Part shown: positions 19,651 to 28,287 of the stretch, in pieces | Position numbering within the stretch: position 1 is the stretch's first letter | How the letters are laid out: each line of letters opens with the position of its first letter | Assembly: GCF_024169245.1 (NCBI RefSeq) | Contig: NZ_JALJWP010000001.1 | Coordinates: 4,899,501-4,963,500, forward strand | DNA length: 64,000 nt | Direction of reading: 5' to 3' | Origin: Pseudomonas koreensis | GTDB taxonomy: Bacteria; Pseudomonadota; Gammaproteobacteria; Pseudomonadales; Pseudomonadaceae | The notes under the pieces: model-generated | Seen by the model: the letters and a program-made list of their open reading frames with translations, nothing else | What the model was told of the DNA's origin: nothing | Database searches by the model: none | Made by a program: the position numbers and the translations under genes

Positions 19651-20482
19651 TTTGCTTTTGTTTTTTGGAGGCAATGCGCTTGCCCGTCCGATCCGAAATC
19701 CCACTCGCCTGTCCATTCTGCTGCTTGCCCATCCGCGCCTGGGTGATCAGTCCTGGGATCAACTCACCCTCCGGCAGATTCTTCCAGAACCGCACCGGCA
19801 GATGCCCTTGCATGACCTTCGGGTTCAACCGCGCCGGATTGAAGATGTGGCTGTAGTAGGTCAACCACAAATCGCCGTGCGGATCGTCGACGTTCTGCGC
19901 CAGTTGCTGCCATTCGATCGGGCACTGCCGCTCGTGAATCAATTGCTCGCCGTCGTAATACACACCGTCGCGCGGCGTGGCGATCAACCAGCGATGCTGG
20001 CCCATCCGCCCGATGAAGTGCTCGCTGGCGCTGTGCAAAATGTCATGCGCCGGTTCGTGCCACGCCACGTATTGCGGGCCGGGCAGATCCTTTGGGCGCT
20101 CGATGAATCGCACAAAGGCATGCAGATGATGGGCCTCGCGGCTGACCTGCTTGATGCGTCGCTGCAACTCACTGCCAAGCTTGTCGCCAGCCATCATCGC
20201 CGTGCGGTCGCCATGGCTGACGCGCCATAGCACTTCATACAACAGGCTCCAGCGTTGCTCGCCGCGATAGCGCGCCGCTTGTTCGAGGGTGTCGAGCAGC
20301 GCACGGGGAATACGCGCCTGAAACGGCCCCTGCCCTTCGGGCACGTGTTCATCACTGGCAAACAGATCACCCACCCCTTCCGCCGCCCAGCTCACCAGAC
20401 TCGGATCGATTTCATGACTGAGCAACCAGCGTGCCTGCTGACGCCAGGTGTCGAACAGGTCATCACAATCGAGACTGATCAT
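19580..20482 (-). CDS. TIGR03915-type putative DNA-repair partner protein
   Basis: About 300 residues, resembling the protein regularly encoded next to TIGR03916 radical SAM proteins and linked to DNA metabolism (uracil-DNA-glycosylase-associated). Family features are a C-terminal half with AWHEPAHDILHSASEHFIGRMG, RDGVYYDG and the SHIFNPARLNPKVMQ segment. The ATG at 20482 overlaps the stop of the radical SAM gene (ATGA); a GTG at 20488 is an alternative. The last 28 or so residues (from KKQKQTLTPALSRRERE) are encoded by a dispersed repeat, so the original stop seems to have been lost. Biochemical role is not established. Confidence 0.82.
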   Translation of the reverse strand: MISLDCDDLFDTWRQQARWLLSHEIDPSLVSWAAEGVGDLFASDEHVPEGQGPFQARIPRALLDTLEQAARYRGEQRWSLLYEVLWRVSHGDRTAMMAGDKLGSELQRRIKQVSREAHHLHAFVRFIERPKDLPGPQYVAWHEPAHDILHSASEHFIGRMGQHRWLIATPRDGVYYDGEQLIHERQCPIEWQQLAQNVDDPHGDLWLTYYSHIFNPARLNPKVMQGHLPVRFWKNLPEGELIPGLITQARMGKQQNGQASGISDRTGKRIASKKQKQTLTPALSRREREPTQVFSRTTPT

Positions 20483-21699
20483 CCCCACAACCCCATCTGC
20501 TGCGGCATCGGCCGATCGCGCAATTGCTGATAGAGCATGTGGCTGGTGACCTCCGCCTGCTGCGGGTGATAGTCGCTGGTGATGATGAACGGCTTGGCCT
20601 TGGCCAGCACACAGCGCATCCGCGCCACGTCTTCGTAACGGATGCGGCGCTGACGGCGCAGCTCGACCAGGCGCTCGGTGGTGCGCAAGCCAATGCCGGG
20701 AATACGTGCGATCAGAGACGCGTCGGCACGGTTCAGGTCCAGCGGAAACACCTCGCGATTCTCCAGCGCCCAGGCCAATTTCGGGTCAATATCAAGCGCC
20801 AGATTGCCCGGACCTTTAAGCAATTCGTCTGCGCGGTAGCCGTAGCTGCGCAGGAGGAAATCGGCCTGATACAAACGGTGCTCGCGCATCAGCGGCGGCG
20901 CCGCGAGGGGCACGCTTTTCGGGCTGTCTGGGATCGGGCTGAACGCCGAATAATAGACCCGGCGCAGACTGAAGTTGCCATACAGCGATTGGGCGCTGTG
21001 CAGGATAGTGCTGTCATCGGTGTCATCGGCACCGACGATCAGCTGTGTACTTTGTCCGGCCGGGGCGAACTTCGCTGAGCGCGGCTCGTTCAACACGGTC
21101 TGCACACCCGTGTAGATGGTGTTCATCGCTTGCTTGATGGATGTGATGCCCTTCTCCGGCGCGAGCGTCTGCAGGCTGGCGTCCGTAGGCAATTCGATGT
21201 TGACGCTTAGACGATCAGCATAACGCCCCGCTTCCTCGATCAAGGCAGGATCGGCTTCCGGGATGGTCTTCAGATGGATATAGCCGCGAAATTCATGCTC
21301 TTCACGGAGCAACTTCGCCACCCGCACCAGTTGTTCCATGGTGTAGTCCGCCGAGCGGATGATCCCGGAGCTGAGAAACAGGCCGCTGACACAGTTGCGT
21401 CGGTAGAAATCCATGGTCAGCGTGACGACTTCTTCCGGGGTGAAGCGCGCACGCGGCACATCACTGGAACGGCGGTTGACGCAATACTGGCAATCGTAAA
21501 GGCAGAAGTTGGTCAGCAAAATCTTCAACAACGACACACAGCGCCCGTCCGGCGTGTAGCTGTGGCAAATGCCCATGCCGTCCGACGAACCGAGCCCGCT
21601 CTTGCCTTCGGAGCTGCGCTTGGGCGCACCGCTGCTGGCGCAGGAAGCGTCGTACTTGGCGGCGTCGGCGAGGATGCTGAGCTTGTCGATGATTTGCAT
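20479..21699 (-). CDS. TIGR03916-type radical SAM protein, putative DNA modification/repair
   Basis: A 406-residue radical SAM enzyme. The 4Fe-4S cysteines are C66, C70 and C73 (CLYDCQYC), and a Cys-rich N-terminus precedes them (CASSG, GICHSYTPDGRC). A helix-hairpin-helix DNA-binding motif is near residues 345-375 (ADASLIARIPGIGLRTTERL). The combination points to chemistry on DNA. The start is the ATG at 21699; the longer frame is not conserved-looking and would run through the LexA-type box 17 bp upstream. It is translationally coupled to the next gene. The reaction is unknown. Confidence 0.88.
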   Translation of the reverse strand: MQIIDKLSILADAAKYDASCASSGAPKRSSEGKSGLGSSDGMGICHSYTPDGRCVSLLKILLTNFCLYDCQYCVNRRSSDVPRARFTPEEVVTLTMDFYRRNCVSGLFLSSGIIRSADYTMEQLVRVAKLLREEHEFRGYIHLKTIPEADPALIEEAGRYADRLSVNIELPTDASLQTLAPEKGITSIKQAMNTIYTGVQTVLNEPRSAKFAPAGQSTQLIVGADDTDDSTILHSAQSLYGNFSLRRVYYSAFSPIPDSPKSVPLAAPPLMREHRLYQADFLLRSYGYRADELLKGPGNLALDIDPKLAWALENREVFPLDLNRADASLIARIPGIGLRTTERLVELRRQRRIRYEDVARMRCVLAKAKPFIITSDYHPQQAEVTSHMLYQQLRDRPMPQQMGLWG

Positions 21700-21715
21700 G
21701 GGTGCGGGCTCTTTA

Positions 21716-21731
21716 CTGTGTGCATATACAG
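21716..21731 (-). promoter_or_regulatory. LexA (SOS) box
   Basis: On the minus strand CTGTATATGCACACAG matches the consensus CTGTATATATATACAG at 13 of 16 positions with the exact CTG-N10-CAG spacing. It overlaps a TATACT -10-like hexamer and lies 17 bp before the radical SAM start. SOS control of the pair is inferred. Confidence 0.72.
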
Positions 21732-21790
21732 TATAGGGTCGGACGCGCGTGCACAAGATCGGCAACGACCCCTCGTCGGCGCAAGGCATG

Positions 21791-21899
21791 GATCAAAAGA
21801 TCGCAGCCTTCGGCAGCTCCTACAAATGGGGTAGGGTCGAGATTTATCGGGTGTACGCAACTCCGGTAGGAGCTGCCGAAGGCTGCGATCCTTTGATCT
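21791..21899. repeat. REP-type inverted pair (CTGCCGAAGGCTGCGATC family)
   Basis: GATCAAAAGATCGCAGCCTTCGGCAGCTCCTAC faces its inverse across about 40 bp (arm extents 21791-21824 and 21865-21899). The distal arm lies inside the 3' end of the regulator gene at 21844 and encodes its C-terminus. Confidence 0.88.
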
Positions 21900-22602
21900 T
21901 CCCGTCTACCGGCCACTCAACACCAAACCGTGCACTGATCTCCTTGCGCCCCACCGCCGTCAACGCCAGCGCCCGACTGTCCAGATCCTGCGTCACCCAT
22001 TTGCGCTTCAGCGCCGTTTCCAGCAATGCCGCACCCAGCGAGCCACCGAGATGCGGCCGACGCATGCTCCAGTCGAGGCACGGGCAGGCAAACTTGCGGC
22101 GCAGAGTCGTCAGGTCCCGCACATCGATACCCAGCCCGAGAAACAACGCCTCGCCACTGTCGCTCAGGCGATACGCCTGCTCGTCGGTTTGCACCAGCCA
22201 ACCGCCTGCGATCAAGCGATCATGCAGCAACACCGCCAGGGTTCCGGCCATGTGGTCATAGCAGGTGCGGGCGAACCGCAGGCGATCCGGCGTCTGCGGC
22301 TTGAAGGTCGGCGCGGTGTTCTGGCCGATCACCATCAGCGCTTCCATTGCCTGGGCAACGCGCCGATCGGCGAGGCTGTAATAGCGATGGCGGCCCTGCA
22401 CATGCAGGCGCACCAAAGCCAGCTCCTTGAGTTTGCTCAGGTGCGCGCTGGCGGTGGAGGCGCTGACGTCGGCAACGGCGGCCAGTTCGGTGCTGGTGCG
22501 GGCGTGGCCGTCCATCAACGAGCAGAGCATTTTCGTCCGCGCCGGTTCGGCGATAGCGGCGGCCACTTGCGAGACGCCGATGTCTTGCTGCTCTGCGTGC
22601 AT
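21844..22602 (-). CDS. ArsR-type helix-turn-helix transcriptional regulator
   Basis: A 252-residue protein with an N-terminal winged helix (EPARTKMLCSLMDGHARTSTELAAVADVSASTASAHLSKLKELGL-type segment at residues 20-65, wing GRHRYYSLAD). A longer C-terminal half contains a Cys-rich CPCLDWSMRRPHLGG stretch. ArsR-like regulators with such extensions are known in Pseudomonas; the effector is unknown. It is divergent from a cytochrome P450 gene with an 80-bp shared promoter, so it probably controls that gene. The ATG at 22602 gives the usual N-terminus. The last dozen residues (KIKGSQPSAAPT) derive from a REP-type repeat. Confidence 0.85.
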   Translation of the reverse strand: MHAEQQDIGVSQVAAAIAEPARTKMLCSLMDGHARTSTELAAVADVSASTASAHLSKLKELALVRLHVQGRHRYYSLADRRVAQAMEALMVIGQNTAPTFKPQTPDRLRFARTCYDHMAGTLAVLLHDRLIAGGWLVQTDEQAYRLSDSGEALFLGLGIDVRDLTTLRRKFACPCLDWSMRRPHLGGSLGAALLETALKRKWVTQDLDSRALALTAVGRKEISARFGVEWPVDGKIKGSQPSAAPTGVAYTR

Positions 22603-22681
22603 ATTTCGCTCTCGAACGAATCGTCGCCTGCAAGGAGTGGAGATAGTAGCAACACTTTCTCCGCTGACAAGGCCGCCAACC

Positions 22682-23791
22682 ATGGACCCGCTTCGCGCTG
22701 CGACTCACGCCGATCCCTATCCTTACTACACAGCGCTGCGCGTTGGCGGCGGACTGGCCTTTCACCACGATTTGAAACTGTGGGTCGCCAGCAGCGCACG
22801 GGCGGTGTGTGCGGTGCTGGCGCACGCCGATTGCCGCGTGCGCCCGGCGCAGGAACCGGTGCCTCAAACCGTCGCACAAGGCCCGGCGGGCGAGGTGTTT
22901 GGCCGACTGATGCGCATGAATGACGGCGAGCGCCAGCGCTGCCCACGCTCGGCCATCGAACCGGCGCTGGGGCTGATCAATCAGAATGAGGTACGTGAGC
23001 TGGTTGCTGCCCGACTGTTCACAGCAGATGCCGACGGTTTGTACAACGCAATGTTCCGCGGCCCGGTCGCCGTGGTCGCAACGTTGCTCGGGTTCCCGCC
23101 GGCGCAGAGTCGGACGATCAGCGAGCTGACCGCGGATTTCGTCGCGTGCCTGTCACCTTTGAGCAATGACCTGCAACTCGCCGCCGCTCATGCTGCGGCA
23201 ACGCAGTTGCGCGGTTATTTCATCGAATTGTTGGCCGATTCCGACATGAACAGCGCGCTATTGCAGGGGATCACACAACGTTTCGAAGGCGATCAAGACA
23301 CATTGATCGCCAACCTCATCGGCCTGTGCTCGCAGACATTCGAAGCCTGCGCCGGCCTGATCGGCAATGCGTTGGTAACGCTGCAGCGCCAGTCTGAATT
23401 ACATGCAACACCGATAGAGAATCTATTGGCGGAAGTTCAGCGCTTCGACCCGCCCGTACAGAACACCCGCCGCTTTGTTGCAGCGCCATGCGAAATCGAT
23501 GGCGTGCGGCTTGCAGCGGGTGATGTAGTTCTGCTGCTGTTGGCCGCGGCCAATCGCGATCCGGCGCTCAACGAACGGCCGGAGGAGTTCGTGCCCCAGC
23601 GCGCCAACCGCCGAAGTTTCAGTTTTGGCAGTGGTCGGCATCAGTGTCCGGGGCAAGCGTTGGCGATGAGTATTGCCGGGGCGACTTTGAATCAAATCCT
23701 TGCCAGCGGCCTTGGTCTGAATAGCCTGGGCTGGGATTACAGGCCATCGCTCAATGGCCGGGTTCCACTGTTCAACATTAGCGGCGGCTGA
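22682..23791 (+). CDS. cytochrome P450
   Basis: A 369-residue soluble P450, on the short side for the family. The heme-binding loop is FSFGSGRHQCPGQALA with axial C322, and the ExxR pair is E251/R254 (EVQR). In the I-helix, where most P450s have an acid-Thr pair, the sequence reads QTFEACAG: E221 is kept but the Thr position is A222. That Thr normally protonates the iron-bound oxygen, so O2 activation may be altered or peroxide used. No ferredoxin or reductase gene is adjacent. The regulator divergent to it is ArsR-like. Substrate is unknown. Confidence 0.9.
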   Translation: MDPLRAATHADPYPYYTALRVGGGLAFHHDLKLWVASSARAVCAVLAHADCRVRPAQEPVPQTVAQGPAGEVFGRLMRMNDGERQRCPRSAIEPALGLINQNEVRELVAARLFTADADGLYNAMFRGPVAVVATLLGFPPAQSRTISELTADFVACLSPLSNDLQLAAAHAAATQLRGYFIELLADSDMNSALLQGITQRFEGDQDTLIANLIGLCSQTFEACAGLIGNALVTLQRQSELHATPIENLLAEVQRFDPPVQNTRRFVAAPCEIDGVRLAAGDVVLLLLAAANRDPALNERPEEFVPQRANRRSFSFGSGRHQCPGQALAMSIAGATLNQILASGLGLNSLGWDYRPSLNGRVPLFNISGG

Positions 23792-23799
23792 TGATCAGT

Positions 23800-23874
23800 C
23801 TTCGCGAGCAGGCTCGCTCCCACATTGGCCCAGTGATGAACTCAACATTGTGGGAGCGAGCCTGCTCGCGAAGA
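23800..23874. repeat. REPIN (TTCGCGAGCAGGCTCGCTCCCAC family)
   Basis: Two inverse arms with a spacer of about 27 bp between the convergent P450 and Nramp genes. Confidence 0.9.
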
Positions 23875-23902
23875 GGCCAAAACATCCACCGCAACTCAAC
23901 AA

Positions 23903-25240
23903 TCAAACCGCCCACTGCAAGATCAACCAGCTGTTCGCCCCGCTGATCAACACGAACAACCCCCACGCCAGCACACGGGTCGGCCAGCGATTGACGAACG
24001 GGCCCATCAGGTGCCGGTCATTGGTCATGCGGATCAACGGGTACAGGGCAAACGGCAGTTGCAGGCTGAGCACCACCTGGCTCAACACCAGCAATTTGCC
24101 GATGGCGTTATCGCCCATCAGCCACACGCCGATAAAAGCCGGAATCAGCGCCAGCCCGCGAGTGATCAAACGTCGCTGCCAGCATGGGATGCGCAGGTTC
24201 AGATAGCCCTCCATGATCACCTGCCCGGCGATGGTCCCGGTGAAGGTCGAACTCTGCCCGGACGCCAACAACGCCACGCCAAACAACACGCTCGCCAGCG
24301 CACCGCCGACCAGCGGATCAAGCAAATGATAGGCGTCCTGAATGTCGACCACATCGGTGTGCCCGGACTGGTGAAACGCCGCCGCGGCGAGAATCAGAAT
24401 CGCCGCGTTGACCAGCAGCGCTAAGGCCAGCGAACCGATGGTGTCGATGCGCGCCAGTTTCACCGCATCCTGCTTGCTCGCCAGATCCTTGCCGATCATT
24501 CGCGTCTGCACGATCGAGGTGTGCAGATACAGGTTATGCGGCATAACCGTGGCGCCGAGGATGCCGATGGCCAGATACAGCGGTGCGGCATCGCCGATGG
24601 CCGCCAGCGACGGTTTGAAGCCCTGCGCCACGTCCGGCCAGTACGGTTTGATCAGCAACAGCTCAACGAAAAAACACACGCCGATGGTCGCGACCAGCAC
24701 CAGCATGATCGCTTCGAGCCGGCGGAAACCACGGTTCTGCAGGGCCAGCACCAGCAGTGTGTCGAACGCGGTCAGGGCGATGCCGAAAGTCAGCGAACAG
24801 CCGAGCAGCAAATGAAACGCGAGGGCGCAGCCAAGCACTTCGGCGAGGTCGGTGGCGATGATCGAGATTTCCGCCAGCCCCCATTGCAGGCGGGCGGTTG
24901 GCGTGCTGTAGCGTTCGCGGGACAGTTGCGCCAGATCGCGCCCGGTGGCGATGCCCAGCCGCGAGCACAGGCACTGCACCACCATGCCAGCCAGACTCGC
25001 CAACAGCACCACGAACAAAAGACTGTAACCAAAACGCGAACCGGCCTCGATCGCGGTGGCCCAGTTGCCCGGATCCATGTAGCCGATCGACACCAGCAAA
25101 CCGGGGCCGGCGAAACGCAGCACGCGCTTGAAGAACGAAGCAGTCGGATCGACCGCGACACTGCCGGCCACTTCCGGTGGGCAAAACGGCGCAGTGGCGA
25201 TTTTGGGCAAACTGAATTTCACGCACACATCCAGAAACAA
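23903..25240 (-). CDS. mntH: Nramp-family divalent metal (Mn2+/Fe2+) transporter
   Basis: A 445-residue inner-membrane protein with about 11 helices. Nramp metal-site motifs are MDPGNWATAIEAG in the first helix and VMPHNLYLHTSIVQTR in the sixth; GQSSTFTGTIAGQVIMEG is the family's conserved transport loop. It imports Mn2+ and related ions with protons. The N-terminal 20 residues are polar and a GTG or ATG further in could be used. The gene stands alone between a P450 and a chalcone-isomerase-like gene. No MntR-type palindrome was recognised in the 60-bp gap upstream. Confidence 0.93.
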   Translation of the reverse strand: MFLDVCVKFSLPKIATAPFCPPEVAGSVAVDPTASFFKRVLRFAGPGLLVSIGYMDPGNWATAIEAGSRFGYSLLFVVLLASLAGMVVQCLCSRLGIATGRDLAQLSRERYSTPTARLQWGLAEISIIATDLAEVLGCALAFHLLLGCSLTFGIALTAFDTLLVLALQNRGFRRLEAIMLVLVATIGVCFFVELLLIKPYWPDVAQGFKPSLAAIGDAAPLYLAIGILGATVMPHNLYLHTSIVQTRMIGKDLASKQDAVKLARIDTIGSLALALLVNAAILILAAAAFHQSGHTDVVDIQDAYHLLDPLVGGALASVLFGVALLASGQSSTFTGTIAGQVIMEGYLNLRIPCWQRRLITRGLALIPAFIGVWLMGDNAIGKLLVLSQVVLSLQLPFALYPLIRMTNDRHLMGPFVNRWPTRVLAWGLFVLISGANSWLILQWAV

Positions 25241-25302
25241 ACACGGGAGCCCGGCAGCTTAGTCGTTTCGTCTGATGCCTTGAAGCGCAAAGATTGTTGC
25301 TC

Positions 25303-25839
25303 CTATGGGTTCACGCCCAACAACTGCTCGCGCAGCTCCGGACTGCGCGTACGCGGATCCAGCCAGATAGCAAAAAAAGCCTTGGCAAATTGCGGATCCT
25401 CGATTTCGTGCTGAAGCTTCTGACCGATAAAAAATCGCGCACCCTGCCCCGGCAGATACACGCCGGTAATGCGCGTGCCGGCCTGCACGTCGACGAACGA
25501 TTGCTGCATCTGCACCTGCCAGTCGGCCAGTTGCGCCGGACTGACGCGGGGGCCGCCGAGGCGTTTGATTTCGTCGACGCTGGTGCTGACCAGATCGTCG
25601 CGCGAGATCGCCCGGCGGTAGATCAGCTCCAGCGCAAAGGGTTGGCCATCGACCAAGGGCCGCGCGGCACTCCACAAACGTGCGCTGTAAACATCGAAGC
25701 CAAACACACTGAAATCGCCGCTGCCGATGATCTGCGCACCGGGCACGGCGTCTTGCCAGTTGGCCCATGTCGGTGTCAGCAGTAGCGCCCACAAGCCAAT
25801 GCCACAGCAGCCACGTACGAGCTTCGGTGTTCTGTTCAT
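25303..25839 (-). CDS. chalcone isomerase-like exported protein
   Basis: A 178-residue protein with a signal peptide (hydrophobic GIGLWALLLTPTWA, cleavage near residue 26). The mature part resembles bacterial chalcone-isomerase-fold proteins: the FSVFGFDVYSARLW strand, ELIYRRAISRDDLV, and a C-terminal FFAIWLDPRTRSPELREQLLG, the last being a strong family mark. These proteins probably bind fatty acids or other small hydrophobics in the periplasm rather than isomerise flavonoids. It is a single gene, divergent from a small membrane protein. Confidence 0.82.
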   Translation of the reverse strand: MNRTPKLVRGCCGIGLWALLLTPTWANWQDAVPGAQIIGSGDFSVFGFDVYSARLWSAARPLVDGQPFALELIYRRAISRDDLVSTSVDEIKRLGGPRVSPAQLADWQVQMQQSFVDVQAGTRITGVYLPGQGARFFIGQKLQHEIEDPQFAKAFFAIWLDPRTRSPELREQLLGVNP

Positions 25840-25985
25840 CGCCGTATCGTCTCCGCTGGATTCTGATGCTCAAAGCATAGCCGGATTCAAGCCTGGAATT
25901 TTGTATACAAACTTTGCACACATAGGCAGCAATCTTGTCAGCGCAATGCTAACGTGGCTCACCCTGACCCGACGGAGACACCCGC

Positions 25986-26759
25986 GTGCTGATCCTCAAA
26001 CTGCTGCTGATTCCCGGTTTCCTGCTGCTGATTTCTCTGGCGGGCAAACGCTGGGGACCGAGCGTGGCCGGGTGGCTGTCGGGATTGCCAGTGGTGGTCG
26101 GGCCGATTCTGTTTTTCCTCGCCATCGAACAAGGCCCGCAGTTTGCCGCGCAATCAGCGGTCGCGGCGCTGTCGGCAATGTTCGCGATGATCGCGTTCTG
26201 CATCACCTATGCGCAGGTCGCGCAACGGGCCAATTGGCCGTGGGCACTTACGATTTCACTGGCGGTTTGGGGCGTGCTGGCGGCGGTGTTATCGGTGATC
26301 CCGGGCTCGTTGCCGTTCTCGGTGATGGCTGCGGCGGTGGCACTGCTCGCGTCGCCTTATCTGTTCCCCGTGGTGCAGCCGGTGCTGAACGGGCCAGCGC
26401 CGAAGTCGGACAAACTGATCTGGCGAATGATTGCCGGCGCGGCGCTGACGCTGGTGGTGACGATGCTCGCCAGCACCGTTGGCGAACGCTGGAGCGGCCT
26501 GCTCGCGGTATTCCCGGTGCTCGGCAGCGTCATGGCGGTGTTCTCGCATCAGACCCGCGGCCCAGCGTTTACCGCTGCGTTGTTGCGCGCAACGGCGACC
26601 GGCATGTATTCGTTTTCGGCATTCTGCCTGGTGTCGGCATTGACCCTGCCGAGCATGGGACTCAGCGGTTTTGCCGTAGGCGTGGCGGTTTCGATCGCGA
26701 TGCTGGGGGTGACCCGGCGTCTGCTGGCGCGGCCAATGGCCAAGGCGCAAGCGCAATAA
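25986..26759 (+). CDS. uncharacterised polytopic membrane protein
   Basis: A 257-residue protein made of eight or nine hydrophobic segments, starting with a GTG at 25986 behind ACGGAGA. Visible loops include GKRWGPSVAGWLSGLPVVVGP, where helices 1 and 2 are joined by a Pro/Gly-rich turn, and a repeat of this pattern in the second half (SLTLVVTML, GERWSGLLAVFPVLGSV). That suggests an internal duplication of two four-helix halves, with KRWGPSVAGWLSGLPVV mirrored by ERWSGLLAVFPVL. I do not recognise a transport family with confidence. It is a single gene. Confidence 0.75.
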   Translation: MLILKLLLIPGFLLLISLAGKRWGPSVAGWLSGLPVVVGPILFFLAIEQGPQFAAQSAVAALSAMFAMIAFCITYAQVAQRANWPWALTISLAVWGVLAAVLSVIPGSLPFSVMAAAVALLASPYLFPVVQPVLNGPAPKSDKLIWRMIAGAALTLVVTMLASTVGERWSGLLAVFPVLGSVMAVFSHQTRGPAFTAALLRATATGMYSFSAFCLVSALTLPSMGLSGFAVGVAVSIAMLGVTRRLLARPMAKAQAQ

Positions 26760-26843
26760 CCGTCCGGACGAATCGCGCTGGAACCCCCGGCACGCTCCGT
26801 GGGATGATCGCCCGCCTCGCGCGACCAATTCCCGGAGATTCAG

Positions 26844-27401
26844 ATGTCATTGTTGAGCAAAAAAGCCGTCGTCCTGATGTTGGCGGCCTTCGCCGGCTTC
26901 GCCGCGATCAACGCGCACGCCGCCAAGGAAAAAGTCAAAACCGAGAAGGTCTCGCTGCTCGACGGCAAGTTTGCCTTCGTCCTGCCCAAAGGCTTTGTTG
27001 CCGACCCGCTGCCCGCCAGCCCGAGCGGGGCCAAAGGCACGATGTACACCAATCAGGCGACCAAAACCGTGGTCATCGCCGCCGAAAATCAGATCCCCGC
27101 AGGGCAGAACGTCAAGGATAACGACGGCGAGTTTCTCGACGGCAGCGTGTCGAGTTTCATCGACGATCAGCGCAAGGCGCTGCCGGACTTCAACAAGCTC
27201 AGCGAAAAAAGCCTGACCCAGAAAGGCACAGGCCTCGGCCTGCGCCAGGTTGACAGCACCGCCACCCAGGGCGGTGGCCAGACGCTGAACACCACGCTGC
27301 TGGCCGGCTCGGGGACGAAGATGGCGCTGGTGCAGGTGATTTCCCGCGCCAGCGACAAGAAGACTCACGATGCCTTGATCAAAGCCATCGTCAAGGATTG
27401 A
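26844..27401 (+). CDS. DcrB-like exported protein
   Basis: A 185-residue protein with a signal peptide ending AAINAHA-AK near residue 27. The mature start (VSLLDGKFAFVLPKGF) and the tail with LLAGSGTKMALVQVIS resemble the E. coli DcrB family (also 185 residues, with NLLDGKLSFSLP at the same place). DcrB is an inner-membrane-associated periplasmic protein needed for some phage entry and lipoprotein maturation. There is no lipobox Cys here, so it is more likely soluble. The last 11 bp overlap the 3' end of the convergent esterase gene. Family link is from memory and moderate. Confidence 0.7.
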   Translation: MSLLSKKAVVLMLAAFAGFAAINAHAAKEKVKTEKVSLLDGKFAFVLPKGFVADPLPASPSGAKGTMYTNQATKTVVIAAENQIPAGQNVKDNDGEFLDGSVSSFIDDQRKALPDFNKLSEKSLTQKGTGLGLRQVDSTATQGGGQTLNTTLLAGSGTKMALVQVISRASDKKTHDALIKAIVKD

Positions 27402-28107
27402 GCCGCTGCAACCAGGCATTCAGATCGCGCAACTCGGCCGCGCTGATGCTGTGGCCGACGCCCGGATACGCGTGAAACTCGGGCTTGTAATCGAGTTTTT
27501 GCAACAGCGCGTTGGCTTCGGTGCCGTGGCGGTAAGGCACCGGATCATCGGCGGTGCCGTGGCCGATAAAAATGCTCAGCGGCAGCGGCGGTTGCCCGGG
27601 CTCGATCTCGGTTTTCAGCACGGGCAACAAGCGCCCGCTCAACGCGGCAAAGCCACCCACGGCCGCTGGCGCGCGCAGGCCCACTTCGTAGCTCATCATC
27701 GCGCCCTGGCTGAAGCCGATCAGGTACACCTTGTCCGGCGTGGCGTGATATTTCTTCGCCGCCTGGGCGATAAAGTCGCGCAGTTTCTGGGCGCTGACCT
27801 TCAGATCATCGGTCTCGCCGTTGTAGGCACCGTCGCCCTTCTTGCGAAACCACTGGTAACGTCCTTCGCCCAACGTCATCGGTGCGCGAACGGATAGGTA
27901 GTTGTAACGCGCCGGCAACTGAAATTTCATACCGATCAGATCAGCCTCGTTGCTGCCGTAACCGTGCAGAAAAATCACCAGCGGACGTGGCTCGGTATCG
28001 GCGTGGACCTGTTCGAGGTATTTGAGCGGCAGGTCGGATTGCACGGTGGTTTGGGCGTGGACGGCGGGGGATGCGAGCAGCGTTAGCAGGGCGAATATTT
28101 TCAGCAT
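27391..28107 (-). CDS. exported alpha/beta-hydrolase (carboxylesterase/phospholipase type)
   Basis: A 238-residue serine hydrolase with a signal peptide (MLKIFALLTLLASPAVHAQ). Oxyanion region LHGYGSNEADL, nucleophile elbow GFSQGAMMSYE, acidic residue in GTADDPVPY and the catalytic His in YPGVGHSISAAEL are all in place. It resembles the YpfH/EstB carboxylesterase branch but is secreted to the periplasm. The ATG at 28107 has GAAGGAA 6 bp upstream and is preferred over the in-frame start 5 codons earlier. Substrate is not predictable. Confidence 0.87.
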   Translation of the reverse strand: MLKIFALLTLLASPAVHAQTTVQSDLPLKYLEQVHADTEPRPLVIFLHGYGSNEADLIGMKFQLPARYNYLSVRAPMTLGEGRYQWFRKKGDGAYNGETDDLKVSAQKLRDFIAQAAKKYHATPDKVYLIGFSQGAMMSYEVGLRAPAAVGGFAALSGRLLPVLKTEIEPGQPPLPLSIFIGHGTADDPVPYRHGTEANALLQKLDYKPEFHAYPGVGHSISAAELRDLNAWLQRLNP

Positions 28108-28194
28108 GGCGCGTTCCTTCACAGAGTGTCGGGTTCGCGGGTGAGCCTAACATCCTGGGGTGAAGATCCAAATTTTGTGCTGTGGCTGATGCCG

Positions 28195-28265
28195 CCATCG
28201 CGAGCAGGCTCACTCCTACATTTGGAATGCGTTCCCCCTGTAGGAGTGAGCCTGCTCGCGATGAG
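28195..28265. repeat. REPIN (TGTAGGAGTGAGCCTGCTCGCGAT family)
   Basis: Inverse arms CATCGCGAGCAGGCTCACTCC and its complement with a short spacer, between the deacylase stop and the esterase start, both on the minus strand. Confidence 0.9.
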
Positions 28266-28287
28266 GCCATTGAACCCGACGAAAATC

